From NCBI GenBank assembly GCA_013400155.1, contig VXBM01000026.1:909936-973935 (forward strand): 64,000 nt of DNA. The letters run 5' to 3'. How positions within the stretch are numbered: position 1 is the stretch's first letter; each line of letters starts with the position of its first letter. This DNA comes from Helopsaltes ochotensis. Taxonomy: Eukaryota > Chordata > Aves > Passeriformes > Locustellidae. The notes beneath the pieces are model-generated. The model did no database searches, had not been told where the DNA came from, and worked only from the letters and a program-made list of their open reading frames with translations. Both the position numbers and the translations under genes were made by a program. This document shows positions 45,201-57,585 of this stretch, piece by piece.

Positions 45201-48177
45201 ATCCCTACAAAAAATATAGGAGCAATCATGTCTTGCTCACTAAATCCAATGGCTACTGATGTAATTCAGATCAGAATTAATTCCTATGTGCTTCAAATTA
45301 TAATGCAGCAATTATGATGTTGAATAATATCATAGACTAAAATACACATGATGGCTCCTAAGATAAATAACATTTATTTTTAATGCTGATCTTATTCAGC
45401 GAGCACTATGGTTGAAAGCTATATTAAAATGAAGAAAATTTACAGCTATTTGGACAGTTTCATATTTCCCTAAACTTCCCAGGCACAGAGAATATAAGGA
45501 ATATGTAACTTGAATGTTTCCCAAGAGCATTTTTGATAGTGCCATTAGTAAAAAAATAATAAAACTCTTGAGTAGCATTTCTCATTTGCTTTTCTCTTCC
45601 TCTTTAATTACTTTTTTTCCCCAAAAATAATAATTTACAGTGACAGAGAATCTAAACAAGGCACTTTCTAGGAATACAGTAAATTTTATTAACTAGAACC
45701 CAAGTAACAACAAGTAACAAGTTATTTGTTTGGAAACACTACTTCTCACACCTTTAAGCATACCATAAAGACAGTTTTAAAAATTTCTGTCTGTTCAATC
45801 CCCCTGTGATGCGATAGATGAATCATATCTACTTGACTATTGCAACTGGTAAACTGTCAAGCTCAAAACGGCCCTTCTATGCCTACCTATTGTTTCCAAT
45901 AGATTGAAATACATTTTTCAGTGAAAATCTGAACTGCTGATTCAAAGGCAAAATTTCTTTAAATGACAAGGAAAACTTTGTTTAGACTTCTAATTTACTG
46001 GTCTCTTAAAGGTAGTAAAAGAAGTATGTTTGTGGAAGGACTGAGAGGTGATTCTAATCATAGAAAAGACAGGAAATATCAAATTGATTTTATCCCCTGG
46101 AGTAATAGCTGGTGAACAATGGAAAACTCATTTGATCATCTCACGGCATTTTATTATTATTTTATGACTTTGCATTACGTACCACTGTATTTATGTATCC
46201 AAAAACCTCAGAAAAAATACTTATTGTGAACCAGGAAAATACTGATTTCTAAGTGAGGATCTACTGTTTGGTTCATTTTCATCTTCTGACTCCAAGAGTA
46301 ATTACTTAAATATGTTGAACATAGAAGAGAAAATCTGGTTGGATACAGCAATAATGTGCCACAACTCTGTTTTCAGGAAAAAAGATAAGAAAAAATGTAG
46401 TACTAAGATGTCTTAGCAAATTCCTCTGCATAAAATACATTGCCATTTGACTTTAAAAAAAATTATATGGATTCACCTCAGGTGAACAGATGTAGTATAT
46501 TCATGAAATCACAGATGCAGTTGCATTTCCACATTGCCAGTGTCATTTCTCTAATTATTGCTCCAGTGATGGCTTTCTTCCTTTATATTGCATACATTTA
46601 ATATCACTCCGATAGCTAAGCTCAGTGAAAGCAGAGTGGAATCTGGGGAACCAGATTTAATTAATGACATTTAATTCATACTTTCAGTTATTTGTCTACA
46701 TTTCTGTGTATGCATACTGTAAACCAGTGCTTGTTTCCCATCCACTAAAATGTACCTGCTTGCTTTGGATCGCCTACAAATGAAAGCTGCACACTATACA
46801 CACATGCTTAGTCATAAATACTGCAGTAGACAACTTGTTATAGGGAAACATTACATGTAGGGCTTTTGCATGTGACTAGGACTACAAAAATGGAACTGCT
46901 TTGGAGAAATTAGTACAAATGTTGCCTACAAATGAAGAACCAGTTTGTAAGTCCTTTGTTAGTTTAGTGATTCAGTTTCAGCAAGTGGCGGGCAACAACC
47001 CCAGGAATTTCCTTGCCGAAGGGACCCCCCAGAATCAGAAAAAATATCTGAGTACAGTTTAAAAGAAATGAGCAGCAAGGATGACAGATTCTGGGTAGAA
47101 ACCTCTGAGATAATTAGGAAAAAGGAAATATGAGAGTGCGTGAGAGAGTGAGTATGAGAGTGTGTGAGAGAACGAGCATGAGAACTTCACTTTCTTACAA
47201 GGAGAGTGGCAATATTTCTATGTGTGCAAGGTTTTCTGGTGAATGGATCCAAGGACTGTGTTGCTGAATTTTGATCCACTTGTTTTACTTAATTTCTTCT
47301 TTTTTTCTATTTGTCTCTCTCTTTTGTTACTGGTAAAGAATAGAAGATTGCTGCTAATCCGGGGCTGAGTCGGGGGAAGGGTGGTAGATGGCTTGTTCTG
47401 GGGAACAAAAGAGAGGTTATAGAGCATGATTACTTCGGAATTCCCAGTCAGAGCAGGATCATCAGGATCTAAGCCTAGCTCTCTAAGTACTAGGAGCTGT
47501 TCACTGGAAGAGCTGTATTATCACGCCTGGAAGGGTTATTGCATGATCACCCATTCCCATCCCTTGCTCACCAAGGGCATTGGAATCCCGGGTAGTCAGG
47601 GAGAGTGCACCATTGATTCAGGAGAGCTGGAGATTGACCCGTTACCACCTTGACGCATGGCTGGGCAAACCTTTCCCATTAATCCTCACAGCTTCTGATC
47701 TCACCTTCTGCTTCAGCCAGCAGACTCTGTCCAGAGGATCACCTCAACCATGTCCCAGGCACCCTGGCCTTGGTATACACTTGAAGCCCCTGGAACAGTT
47801 CTTCCTGCCTTGCTGTTTAAAATCTTCCTTCAGAACTGGGTTTTTCCTTGTCTCTTGGGAAAAGACAAGCTGTGTTGATTCAGCTTAGGAGAAGTTCCTC
47901 TTTCTTCTGCGCACATGTTGTTTTTTCTTTGTCTTGCAAGCTGCAGGACGGCATTTCAAGAGCTCTTCCTGATCTGTGGAAGGCAGTGAAACTTAGAGGG
48001 CTACTGATGCATGGCAGACTGCAGGAACCACAGCTTCACTCTGGCAGCAATTCGTCTTCCGTACCAGTGACTGCTGACAGAGATGACCGTATTTTTCAGG
48101 TCTGTGAAGGTCATAAGCAAATCCAAAAGTTGAGAAAGCAGGGTCCCAGATTAACCTTGAGGAGTTCCACATAGCAG
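39293..48177. other. Long unassigned AT-rich stretch
   Basis: About 9 kb with no exon, RNA gene or element that I can name. RNF125 exon 1, if it survives, should lie between 36 kb and 52 kb on the minus strand, but no RING-start sequence was found. Contents noted: overlapping minus-strand frames at 43115-43470 without an assignable family, and a GA/GT-rich simple stretch at about 47130-47185. Confidence 0.45.
47130..47185. repeat. (GAGAGTGTGT)-like simple repeat
   Basis: Degenerate tandem of 'tgagagtgYgtgagagaRYgag' type units. Low-complexity sequence. Confidence 0.75.
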
Positions 48178-48179
48178 CT

Positions 48180-48830
48180 AACAGGTTGTAAATCTGACAT
48201 GTATGGGCAAGGAGACCAGCTCCTTTTTAGTGCCTTTATTAAAATCAGCTCTGGGTGGGGAACTCGAGGGGTCGCGCACACCGCCGCCACTCCCGATGGA
48301 CGACGCAGAGGAGGAGGAGGTGTTCGGCTTCACCACGGCAGAGCTGGGCCTGCTGTCCTCACGAGAGTCCCTGGGAAGAGGCTTGTCGGCTCTTGGTCTA
48401 GGGGTGTCATGCTGATCGAGTTCTGCTGAAGTTGGGCTGACAGGACGAAGAAGCCTCTGTTGGTGCTCTGGCATTCTTCTCCACTCTGCCGGCTTGGGGG
48501 TGTCACTCTTAGTCCTCACTGTTAAGTGGGCTCGCTGTTCTAGGGGTGTTTTCCTCGGGATGGTCTCCTAATCTGCATAGGATCTTCGGTGCAAGTTCTC
48601 TTGGGAGCAGTGGAAGCGGTACCTGACGGAAAGGGGACACAGGATGAATGGAAAAAGGGATACAGGTATACAGGTAATGAATGAAAGGAGGGGATTTTAG
48701 GGCTTTAACATTCAACATATCAACAATTAACAACTTTAGAACTTTTAACATTCTATTAACAACAGCACTTAACTTAGCAAACACTTTGGCGTATGATAAC
48801 AACATAACTTATCTTTGGAGATTTATTCTC
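48180..48830 (-). mobile_element. Possible LTR, minus orientation, GC-rich
   Basis: An isolated GC- and CpG-rich block (about 48240-48560) ends on the minus strand with a sharp polyadenylation signal, GAGCTGATTTTAATAAAGGC, followed by a short tail. Its upper-coordinate side is AT-rich. That layout (U3, GC-rich leader, AATAAA close to the end) suggests a solo LTR read on the minus strand. The boundaries and a target-site duplication could not be set. The open frames on both strands (48178-48519 minus, 48203-48415 plus) are probably composition effects. A CpG island or a lost first exon remains possible. Confidence 0.4.
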
Positions 48831-50029
48831 CACAAATCTATGTTGGTACCAAACTAGAAAATATTTGTATTGCTGTGGTTTATTAAAAAAAACCTCAACC
48901 AACTAACCAGCTCCACCCCTCCAGAAGATAGCTTCTTGTGTGGTATTAGCTAAATCTTAAAAATTTCATTTCAAGTTATGCTGCAGAAGGTTGCTGTGAA
49001 AAACATTAATTCTGTAACTCAGAAATTTGAACAGAACATGAACTCAAATGTGCAGTTGAAGTTTGCAAGGAGCTGGGAGTCAATGTTATAAACTTTCAAA
49101 GATATAGTTTAACTTGTAACTACCACAAAACAACTACATCCTATATTTAAATGACTGCAAATGGAAGTATTGGATTCAACCTGAGATTGCAGCTCTTGCA
49201 ATTCTATATTCTTTTTCCTCTGTTTTAAACCTACATGGTAATACAAATATTTTATAAACAGCTGGAAAAACCCTTTTAAATTAACTTCCTCAGCAGTAGC
49301 TGAGTTCAGCAGAAAGATCTAGCTTGGTTATCTGCATAAATAAATTGCAAAACTTACAAGTTCAGGAAGCTTCCAGCCCAGAGGAGTACAAAAGCACAAC
49401 TGACAGCAGCAAAGAAACAGCAGAGGGTAGAAACCAAGCTGTTTCAGCTCCAAATTTTACAGTCATGTTCTGGTCATTCTTACAATTGAAGTAGTGGACA
49501 TATTTTTGTGTCTTAGTGATGTTTATGCTCCAATCTATTCATGACACTTTCTTACTATTTGTTCTCTTTCTCTTTCTCTATTCCCTGATTAGGCCTCCCC
49601 TGTCCCTTTCCAACCTATACGCTTTGACTTCTGTTCAGATACCATTTCCTTTGATCCACTGCTTTCTCTGTAATAACTAGTATGTTCAGTTAAATAATTC
49701 AGATGGTTAAAACATGGATTCGTAACACTGTATCATCCCTTTGTACTTCTGTCCACTGTCTGTCCTATTTATACATTGTCAGAATCTGAAAGCAAAATAT
49801 TATGAGCACATTGCCACACGTAAGGTGCTACATGTCATTAGCAATGATATATTATATTCCTTCTAATGAATCCTCTGCCTTGTAAATAAAGGTATTTGAA
49901 TCCTAATTGACTGCCCCAATTTTTAGTAACAGATCTGGGATACAACACCCTGAACTGCTGTGTTCATTGAAGATGGGGTTGTTCATCCCTCCCCAGTACT
50001 CTAGGCAAGTCCGAGGCTGCATCAAAAGG
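48831..50029. other. Unassigned sequence
   Basis: No gene or element recognised. Mostly AT-rich single-copy-looking DNA. Confidence 0.5.
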
Positions 50030-50187
50030 TTCTCAGTCACCATCCCTGGAGGTGTTCAAGAAATGACTGGACATGGTGCTTGGTGCTGTGGTTTAGTTGA
50101 CAAGCTGGTGTTCTGTCAAACGCTGGACTCAATGATCTCAGAGGTCTTTTCCAATCCAGTTGATTCTGTGATTCTGTTACCTTGTCT
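50030..50187 (+). mobile_element. CR1 LINE fragment (3' end)
   Basis: 'catccctggaggtgttcaag' through 'caatgatctcagaggtcttt' to 'gattctgtgattctgtta', the characteristic CR1 end with ATTCTG-type tail repeats. Confidence 0.92.
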
Positions 50188-50874
50188 TAGGAGAGCAGTC
50201 CATGAGACGGCAGAGCAGCATTAAACTAGTGTGACAAAACCGGTCCTGTAGACAATGTCCTACTGGGAGAGATCATCCAAAGAGAGAGACATTCTAAGCA
50301 CAAAATTTTTGATACTGGTAAAAAGAAAATGTGTACAACATGTTTGCATTCACAGAGAATAAATTCTGAGCACACAAATATAAGTTTAGAGTTGCTATAA
50401 TAAAAAAACCAAAAAAACAAAAAAACCCCAAAAACCAAAAAACTCTTCCAACAAAATTACAATGAAAATGAATGATTTGTCATTCTGTAGTGGCTACCAA
50501 AGATTGATAATAGCCACATTAAATTTGAATCTCTGCCAGAAATTTAAATAAATAATTGAATCTCTGCCAGAAGGACATGATGATGGTCAGAATTTTAAAA
50601 TAATTTTTAATCTCAAGTTATATGTGCTCAGGGACTTTTGATCCACTTCACTCTACTGGATATAACTCATGTAGTGTTCAGAAGTAATGGATCAAGAGGA
50701 ATGGGAGAAAACCACCATGTCTTCCTTCTGCATGACTTCCTTACTCAGGTAACAAATGAAAAAGGACATTGGATGATAATCCTACTTTAACATCACTCTA
50801 TTTGAATTTCATGCATACAACTGAGCAGTGACATGTCTGCCAGAAAACACCCAAACAACTTCTTAATTTTTAAC

Positions 50875-51000
50875 AGAATCACAGAGTTATTGTTGGGAGG
50901 GACCACAATGGTCCAACCTCCCTGCTCAAGAAGGGTCACCCTGGAGCACATGGCACAGGCTTGCATCCAGACAGTTCTTGAGTATCTCCAGTGAGGGAGG
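50875..51000 (-). mobile_element. CR1 LINE fragment
   Basis: Reverse-oriented CR1 3' end beginning 'agaatcacagagttattg' and running to 'gagtatctccagtgaggga'. Confidence 0.88.
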
Positions 51001-51080
51001 GATTGTGTGGGGTTTTTTTCTGCTTTTATTATTGTTTTGTTGTGGTGGTGGTTGTTGTTGTTGTGGGGTTTTGTTTCTTT
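51001..51080. repeat. G/T-rich low-complexity run
   Basis: Interrupted (GTT)n/(GTG)n tract. It yields the poly-Val frame on the plus strand and the poly-Thr frame on the minus strand, neither meaningful. Confidence 0.9.
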
Positions 51081-51350
51081 CTTTCATTTTTTTTAAATAG
51101 AACTGATAGAACTGCTTTTATTTTTGAGGCCAAACGCCAGCCCTTGTCCCAAACAAACCAGCTTCCTGGTGCCAGGGAATTCCCCAGGAGGGCTGCCCAC
51201 CACGCTGTGCAAAAGGATTTTTTCAATATCATGCTTTAATGAGCGAAGCTTTAAAAATGAAGCTATTTTGCCCAGTTTGAATGTCTTGCATACAACTGAG
51301 CACTGACAGATCTGCCAGACAACACCCCAGCAACTCTTTACTTTTTCTAA

Positions 51351-51545
51351 TAGAATCGTTAGGGTTGGAAGGGGCCTCTGGAGATAATCCAACCCCCCTG
51401 CCAATGCAGGGTTACCTGGAGCAGGTGATACAGGAATGTGTCCATGTGGGTGAACGTCTCCAGAGAGGGAAATTCCATTACCTCCCTGGGCACCTGTTCC
51501 AGTGCTCTACCATCCTCGGTGGAAAGAAGTTCTTCCTCTTGTTGA
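51351..51545 (-). mobile_element. CR1 LINE fragment
   Basis: Reverse-oriented CR1 3' end starting 'tagaatcgttagggttgg' and extending to the 'agttcttcctcttgttgaa' phrase of the CR1 3' region. Confidence 0.92.
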
Positions 51546-51599
51546 AGTGGAACTTTTATTTTAGTTTATGGCTAACCATTCACAAGTTTTACGTGTGCG

Positions 51600-51819
51600 T
51601 GTTTATCCGCGTGTGTGGGGGGGGTTGTTTTGGTGTGTTTCTTTCCCCTTTTTTTGTGGTGGTTTTTGACATCACCCCCCCCCCCAAAAAAAAAAAGGGG
51701 GGGGGTGTGTAATTGTGCTTTTTTTGTTGCTGTTTTGCATATTTTTCTTGTTTCGCTTTGGAGTTATTTTGGTGGTTTTGTGGTTGTTGCCTTGGGGCGG
51801 GTTTTTTATTTGCTTTGGT
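51600..51819. repeat. Low-complexity G/T, C and A runs leading into the gap
   Basis: Successive homopolymer-like runs (a G run, then C, A and G runs at about 51675-51706) and a T/G-rich stretch just before the N run. This is likely the reason the assembly broke here. Confidence 0.9.
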
Positions 51820-52779
51820 NNNNNNNNNNNNNNNNNNNNNNNNNNNNNNNNNNNNNNNNNNNNNNNNNNNNNNNNNNNNNNNNNNNNNNNNNNNNNNNNN
51901 NNNNNNNNNNNNNNNNNNNNNNNNNNNNNNNNNNNNNNNNNNNNNNNNNNNNNNNNNNNNNNNNNNNNNNNNNNNNNNNNNNNNNNNNNNNNNNNNNNNN
52001 NNNNNNNNNNNNNNNNNNNNNNNNNNNNNNNNNNNNNNNNNNNNNNNNNNNNNNNNNNNNNNNNNNNNNNNNNNNNNNNNNNNNNNNNNNNNNNNNNNNN
52101 NNNNNNNNNNNNNNNNNNNNNNNNNNNNNNNNNNNNNNNNNNNNNNNNNNNNNNNNNNNNNNNNNNNNNNNNNNNNNNNNNNNNNNNNNNNNNNNNNNNN
52201 NNNNNNNNNNNNNNNNNNNNNNNNNNNNNNNNNNNNNNNNNNNNNNNNNNNNNNNNNNNNNNNNNNNNNNNNNNNNNNNNNNNNNNNNNNNNNNNNNNNN
52301 NNNNNNNNNNNNNNNNNNNNNNNNNNNNNNNNNNNNNNNNNNNNNNNNNNNNNNNNNNNNNNNNNNNNNNNNNNNNNNNNNNNNNNNNNNNNNNNNNNNN
52401 NNNNNNNNNNNNNNNNNNNNNNNNNNNNNNNNNNNNNNNNNNNNNNNNNNNNNNNNNNNNNNNNNNNNNNNNNNNNNNNNNNNNNNNNNNNNNNNNNNNN
52501 NNNNNNNNNNNNNNNNNNNNNNNNNNNNNNNNNNNNNNNNNNNNNNNNNNNNNNNNNNNNNNNNNNNNNNNNNNNNNNNNNNNNNNNNNNNNNNNNNNNN
52601 NNNNNNNNNNNNNNNNNNNNNNNNNNNNNNNNNNNNNNNNNNNNNNNNNNNNNNNNNNNNNNNNNNNNNNNNNNNNNNNNNNNNNNNNNNNNNNNNNNNN
52701 NNNNNNNNNNNNNNNNNNNNNNNNNNNNNNNNNNNNNNNNNNNNNNNNNNNNNNNNNNNNNNNNNNNNNNNNNNNNNNN
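51820..52779. other. Assembly gap (960 N), probably hiding TRAPPC8 exon 1
   Basis: Run of N between a low-complexity stretch and a CpG-rich edge. TRAPPC8 coding exon 1 is not seen anywhere in 52780-58076, so the gap is its most likely location. Confidence 0.95.
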
Positions 52780-52960
52780 TGCGCCGCGGGACGGGCCCCG
52801 CACCCCGGCCCGACAGCCCTTCCCTGCGGCCGCCCGGGTGGGTGTCACCCGGAGCCGTGACGGGCTTGGCGGAGACACGCGTTTGCCGGGGTTGTCGCAG
52901 GTGACAGCTGTTAAGTCAGCTTAATTACGTTCGGTTTGCGGAACCTGGGAAGTTTGGCTT
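52780..52960 (+). promoter_or_regulatory. TRAPPC8: Right edge of a CpG island, TRAPPC8 promoter or first-exon region
   Basis: Very GC- and CpG-rich sequence emerging from the gap (gcgccgcgggacgggccccg) and fading to AT-rich sequence by about 52960. It lies about 5 kb upstream of the first visible TRAPPC8 exon on the same strand, as expected for a promoter island. Confidence 0.65.
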
Positions 52961-53512
52961 CTCCTGGAGACATCCCACGGCTGAAAAGGAAGGTGTCTGT
53001 AAATTAAGCTCTTCCAGACGGATTTTTGTCTTCCATTAGAACCACATTGCTGTTACTTCCCTAGTACTCGGACCTGACTCTTGCTGTAGACTCTGCTGGG
53101 TTTCACGCTTGTGGTAGCCAGGCGTTCAAAGTACGGCCAGTCTTTCAGAAACATTAATTGTAATTTCAGTTGCAGGGCTTTTCTCTCTCTCACCTGTAGC
53201 TTTATCCTCTATGCCTTTTTTTTTTCCTTAACGTTTGTGTAAGACCTGTGCGAAGAAGTGGGAATCGAGCTGCTTATGTGGCATCGGTAAAATGACCACG
53301 TGAAGCAGCAGAAAAACTGGAGATTGACCACTTAAGAGAAGCAGCAGAATTTTTTAGCTGTGATGCTTAAACTTACGATCCGGAGTTTGTTTGTTTTTAT
53401 TTTAGATAAGTTATGCGTTTGAAGCTGCTGCTCATTACAGTAGCATGCAGGACAGCAGTTTGCAGAGAACTGCGTGTCAGAATAGTGATGCAGTGACATT
53501 TGTCAGATTTGG

Positions 53513-53557
53513 TTTCTGACAGATGTGTAGCTCAGACTGCTACACATCTGTCAGAAA
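53513..53557. other. Perfect 19-bp hairpin with 7-base loop
   Basis: Arms TTTCTGACAGATGTGTAGC (53513-53531) and GCTACACATCTGTCAGAAA (53539-53557) are exact reverse complements around the loop tcagact. Weaker pairing (gacat with atgtc) may extend it outward. It lies in the presumed first intron of TRAPPC8, and its function is unknown. Confidence 0.9.
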
Positions 53558-54351
53558 TGCATGTCATGTGCTGAGGAAAGAGTGCAAGAAAATGAAGCTT
53601 GTACTGTCATTCTCGTTACATTTTTGCATTTCTCTCTTTAAAAATGGCAGCAGCTTAAAAAATACTTTGTGTTAAAAATTTGCCTTAATTTTCAGGTAAC
53701 TTTTAATAACTTATCAATTGTAACTTGTTTATAAATGTTTTTCATTTTGCTTAGCAATGCCCATGAACTATGTGGGAATGCAGCAGAGATAAAAACAATA
53801 AATGCAGGTGTTCACATCTTTAGAGTTCTGAAGTTAATTATCTTTCTTTTAGTGAAAGGCTCTCAAAATGTATCTAGCAAACAAAATCAGGCAGAGTATT
53901 CAAAACAAAGCATTCAGTTGGAAGGTTAATTATTTCACTTAGCTGCAACTATTTTGGTCCAATTATTGCGACAGTTAAGGAACTTGCAAACCTGACTTAT
54001 CCTCAGTGTTTCCCGAGTGAAACTTGGTACGGTGGGTTTGTTGCTGCACCACTCTGTGTGTTCTGATCCAGCAGTCCACAAGCCTGACTCCAGTTCCTCA
54101 CTCCAATAGTGACTTCCTTGTCCTGCCCCTTAAAATGTTACTGCATGCTGACTGTAAGTTCTTGTGTTAGAAGCAGCGTGTGTGAAAGTAAGGACAGAGA
54201 GGAGGAAAAGCATGATTAAATGATCTGGTTGTGGTACAGCAGAATGTCTGCACGTGACATGCTGTGTGTTTTACTGCTTATGGTTATAATATTGTTATTC
54301 TCATATTATGTAGGATTATGATATTGTGGTGATAACTGTTCTGGGATTCTG

Positions 54352-54605
54352 TGAGGAGCAGTGGCCATAAGCTAAAATCCAAGAAGTTCCACTTCAACAT
54401 GAGAAAACTTCTTTCCATTGTGAGTGGCAGAGCACTGGAACAGGCTGCCTAGGGAGGTTGTGGAGTTTCCCTCTCTGCAGACATTCCAAACCCACCTGGA
54501 CAGTTCCTGTTACCTGCTTGAGGTGATCCTCCTGCCTTGGCAGGGAGGTTGGAGTAGATGATCTCCAGTGATCCCTGATAATTCTGTGATTCTGTAATTC
54601 TGTTT
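54352..54605 (+). mobile_element. CR1 LINE fragment (3' end)
   Basis: 'gaagttccacttcaacatga' to 'gtgatccctgataattctg', ending in ATTCTGTGATTCTGTAATTCTG tail repeats. It is in the presumed TRAPPC8 intron 1. Confidence 0.93.
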
Positions 54606-57197
54606 TGGTGTCTGCCTTTCTAAGCACAGTTTTTCTTACGGGGGTGTGAAATGCTGTCCATTTTAAGTTAAACCATCTCTCTTTACTTAGTGGCTATTTC
54701 GTTGAATTTGTAACATAAAATTGGATTGGTTGGTATTTCATCCCTTTAGAAATAAGCTCTCCCTTACTTATGCAGAAATTTAAAGTAAATGCATTACTTC
54801 TTGAATTCTATAACTTGAAAAGCTCAGTCATGGATTTGCTACTGCATTTTTAGAGTCCTGTAGAGTCTAGACATATTTTTGTCTGAAATTAGAAATTACA
54901 TGGCTTAGGAACCAGCTGGAGGCTCTGTACTCATCAGCCTTCTTGCTTAGAGAAGCAGTGCAGTTCTGAAATTAATTTACTGGTATATGTGCAGAACAAT
55001 TCTGATAAATAGGAACTTACCTGAGCTCTCTACTGTGCACATATCAGTCATCCTTCATGTGCTGACAGAGATGTGAAGGACCAGAACACAGTGTGATTCT
55101 TCAGGCAGTGTAAAACCACACACTGTTGAGGTTGCTCAATCCAAGGAGGCCAGATTCTATCTAATTTTAAGTAGAACCCCAAAAATATAGGTAATGTAGA
55201 TGCAGCAGGACCACCCTTTGCACAAATCAGTATTTAATTTACTCATCAACTTTGGCCTATCGGTGACTTGCTAATGTTGGTGTAGCCAAAAATACTGCAA
55301 TACTCAGCAAACTGCCATGGTAGAGTGTCCTGAGCACAGATTCAGGGTGCTCTGTCCTGTAATTTTTAGCCTCTTGACTTCTGTAAGTTGCCTCCTGTTA
55401 GTGAAGGAGAAAACTTTAAAAAAAAAGAGAAAGGACAGCTTTACTATCCCCGTAAGTCTTGACTTGAGAAGAAAGCAAACCCAAAACCTGCCCCAAACTT
55501 TCAACTTCCTTTAAGAAAGGAAACCAAAAGTATACTGAGGATTTATACATTCCTATTTATTTTCGAAGTGGCTTTCTTAACTGTTTTGTTTGTTGGTAAC
55601 AACTGATGCCTGATTTAACAAGTGTATGCATTGTATATATTGGTAGGCATATATTGTGTGTATAGGTAGGTTTTCTTTAAAATAGGATCCTGTTTTTAAG
55701 AATCTTTAAAAATACTCTATGAACTAATACTGTCTTTGTGGGAGGGAGAATTACAGTGTACATGTCAATTAGCAAGTATCACTTTAGGATAGCATTGGTT
55801 ACTCTTAAACCAAAGTGTTCGACCTTAACAAAAAAAAAAAGGAGAGCTGATAACTTTATCTGATACTAAGCCTTAAGTATGTGCAAGATGTAAGGAAGTA
55901 TAATGGGAACACTGTGCTTATTTGAGCTTAGTGTGATGTTAGGAATTCCTTGTTCTTGTGTATCTCAGCATCTGATTGTTTTCAACTTCTGATGAGAAAG
56001 ATACTCTTCTAATACATGCTACTGCTGCCGCTTTTGGCAAAGTACTTATTGAAATGATCTTAAAAACACTTGAAGGAAATGTATAACACCAGACATGGGT
56101 TCTTTTGGTATTAAGACAAGCACTTTTTGGGGTTCCAAGAATGTCTGTTATTTCAGTCCTTAACATTAAACATATGCTAGTGAAATCATCTATATTCTGT
56201 ACGGAAATGTGGTTGCTCTTCGTTGTTATGGCTGTGATGTTTTAGGACAGACAGCAAGGATGAGTTGTAGCATTATAGCTGTGCTGGGGAAGGCAAACTG
56301 GTTTCCTAGTTGTTTTTTCCTGCCACTTCCTTTACATTTCATAATTTCAGTAACTGCATGGCAGTGAGGTTGATAATTTACCAATGTGATAAGATGAAAA
56401 AAGCCCCATCCAAAACAACTTCTTCAGCTTTCTGATAGAAATGCTGAGCTGAAATAAGTAAATTTTAGCCAGCAAAATTGCCCTTTCAGGTGTTAATATA
56501 GCCTTATGATGTACGATTTCAATCTGAAACTTATAGCTGAAAAAAACTGCACATTTTTTGGCAGGATGGGTTTTCTAAACCTGCTTTACTGTGTTTTTCT
56601 ATGAGCTTGAGTGCTGGGTAAAGCTTGGGAGGGAATATGTGATTGAGGAAGGTAGAACTACACCAGTGAAGATTTGAACATTAGAAATTTGTTTTAACAT
56701 TTAAGATGGATTGTAAACACATCTGGTGTGATCTGATTTAGCTGTGTACTTGTTACTTTTGAAGAGGCTTGTGGAAAAGGTGTGGAGTGCTTTCCAGGCT
56801 GGAGCAGATTGAATACTCAGTTTCAGACCCTTGCAGTGTGAATCCTGTAGTTAGTTGAAAGATGAAGAAAACAGCAAGAATTTTCCTTTGTGCTGCCTTT
56901 TATATGCTATACAGGAATTTGTGAAAATAACATGCAGAGGAGTCAAGGGCTGAGCTGCATCAGGGCATGTGGTAGCACCAGGTGGCTTAGGCAGCCATAG
57001 TCAGTGTGTCCTGCTGCACTCACAGTCTGGCTTGCTTGGTGGTGGTTGTGGTTTGAAATAGGGTGAAATTACATGAGAAATCACAGCAGGCTTAGAATTG
57101 TAACGAGTCTTGAAAATGTTGTGAATAGTTTTTTAAAAACAGATGGCTTTTAGGGAGCAATTTTCACAAAGATTCTACAAAGGAGGCTATAGTGTTA
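54606..57197. other. Presumed TRAPPC8 intron 1, nothing recognised
   Basis: AT-rich sequence without a recognisable exon, RNA gene or repeat between the two CR1 copies. Confidence 0.6.
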
Positions 57198-57200
57198 AAA

Positions 57201-57585
57201 ATCATAGAATGGTTTAGGTTTAAAGGGACCTTCAGGAACATCCAGTTCTAGCTGTACCCTCCCATGGTTAGGGTAACTTCCCATTAGACCAGGTTGCTCA
57301 CATCCCTGTCCAGCCAGGCCTTGGACTGTTCCAATGTTGGCAAGTCCTTTTTTGGGCAACCTGTTCCAATCCCTCACCATCCTCACAGTAGAAAATTTCT
57401 TCCTAATATCTGATCTAAATCTGCCCTCTTTTGGCTTTAAACCATTCCCCCTTGTCCTGTCACTACATGCCCTTGTACCTCTCCAGCTCTCTTGAAAGCC
57501 CCCTTTAGGTACTGGAAGGCTGCTCTAAGGTCTCCTCCCTTCTCCAGGATGATCAGCACCAACTCTCTCAGCTTGTCTTTTAGGA
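57201..57585 (-). mobile_element. CR1 LINE fragment (3' 385 bp)
   Basis: Reverse-oriented: 'atcatagaatggtttaggtt' through 'ttgggcaacctgttccaatc', 'cccccttgtcctgtcactac' and 'aaggtctcctcccttctcca' to 'caactctctcagcttgtc'. Confidence 0.94.

Noticed and set aside
48178..48519. 113-codon minus-strand Ser/Pro/Arg-rich frame
   Set aside because: Low-complexity composition in a GC-rich, LTR-like block that ends in a poly(A) signal. I could not link it to RNF125 exon 1 or a retroviral protein.
51589..52924. 381-429 codon frames at 51.6-52.9 kb
   Set aside because: About 320 codons of each are N. The rest is homopolymer or CpG-island sequence.
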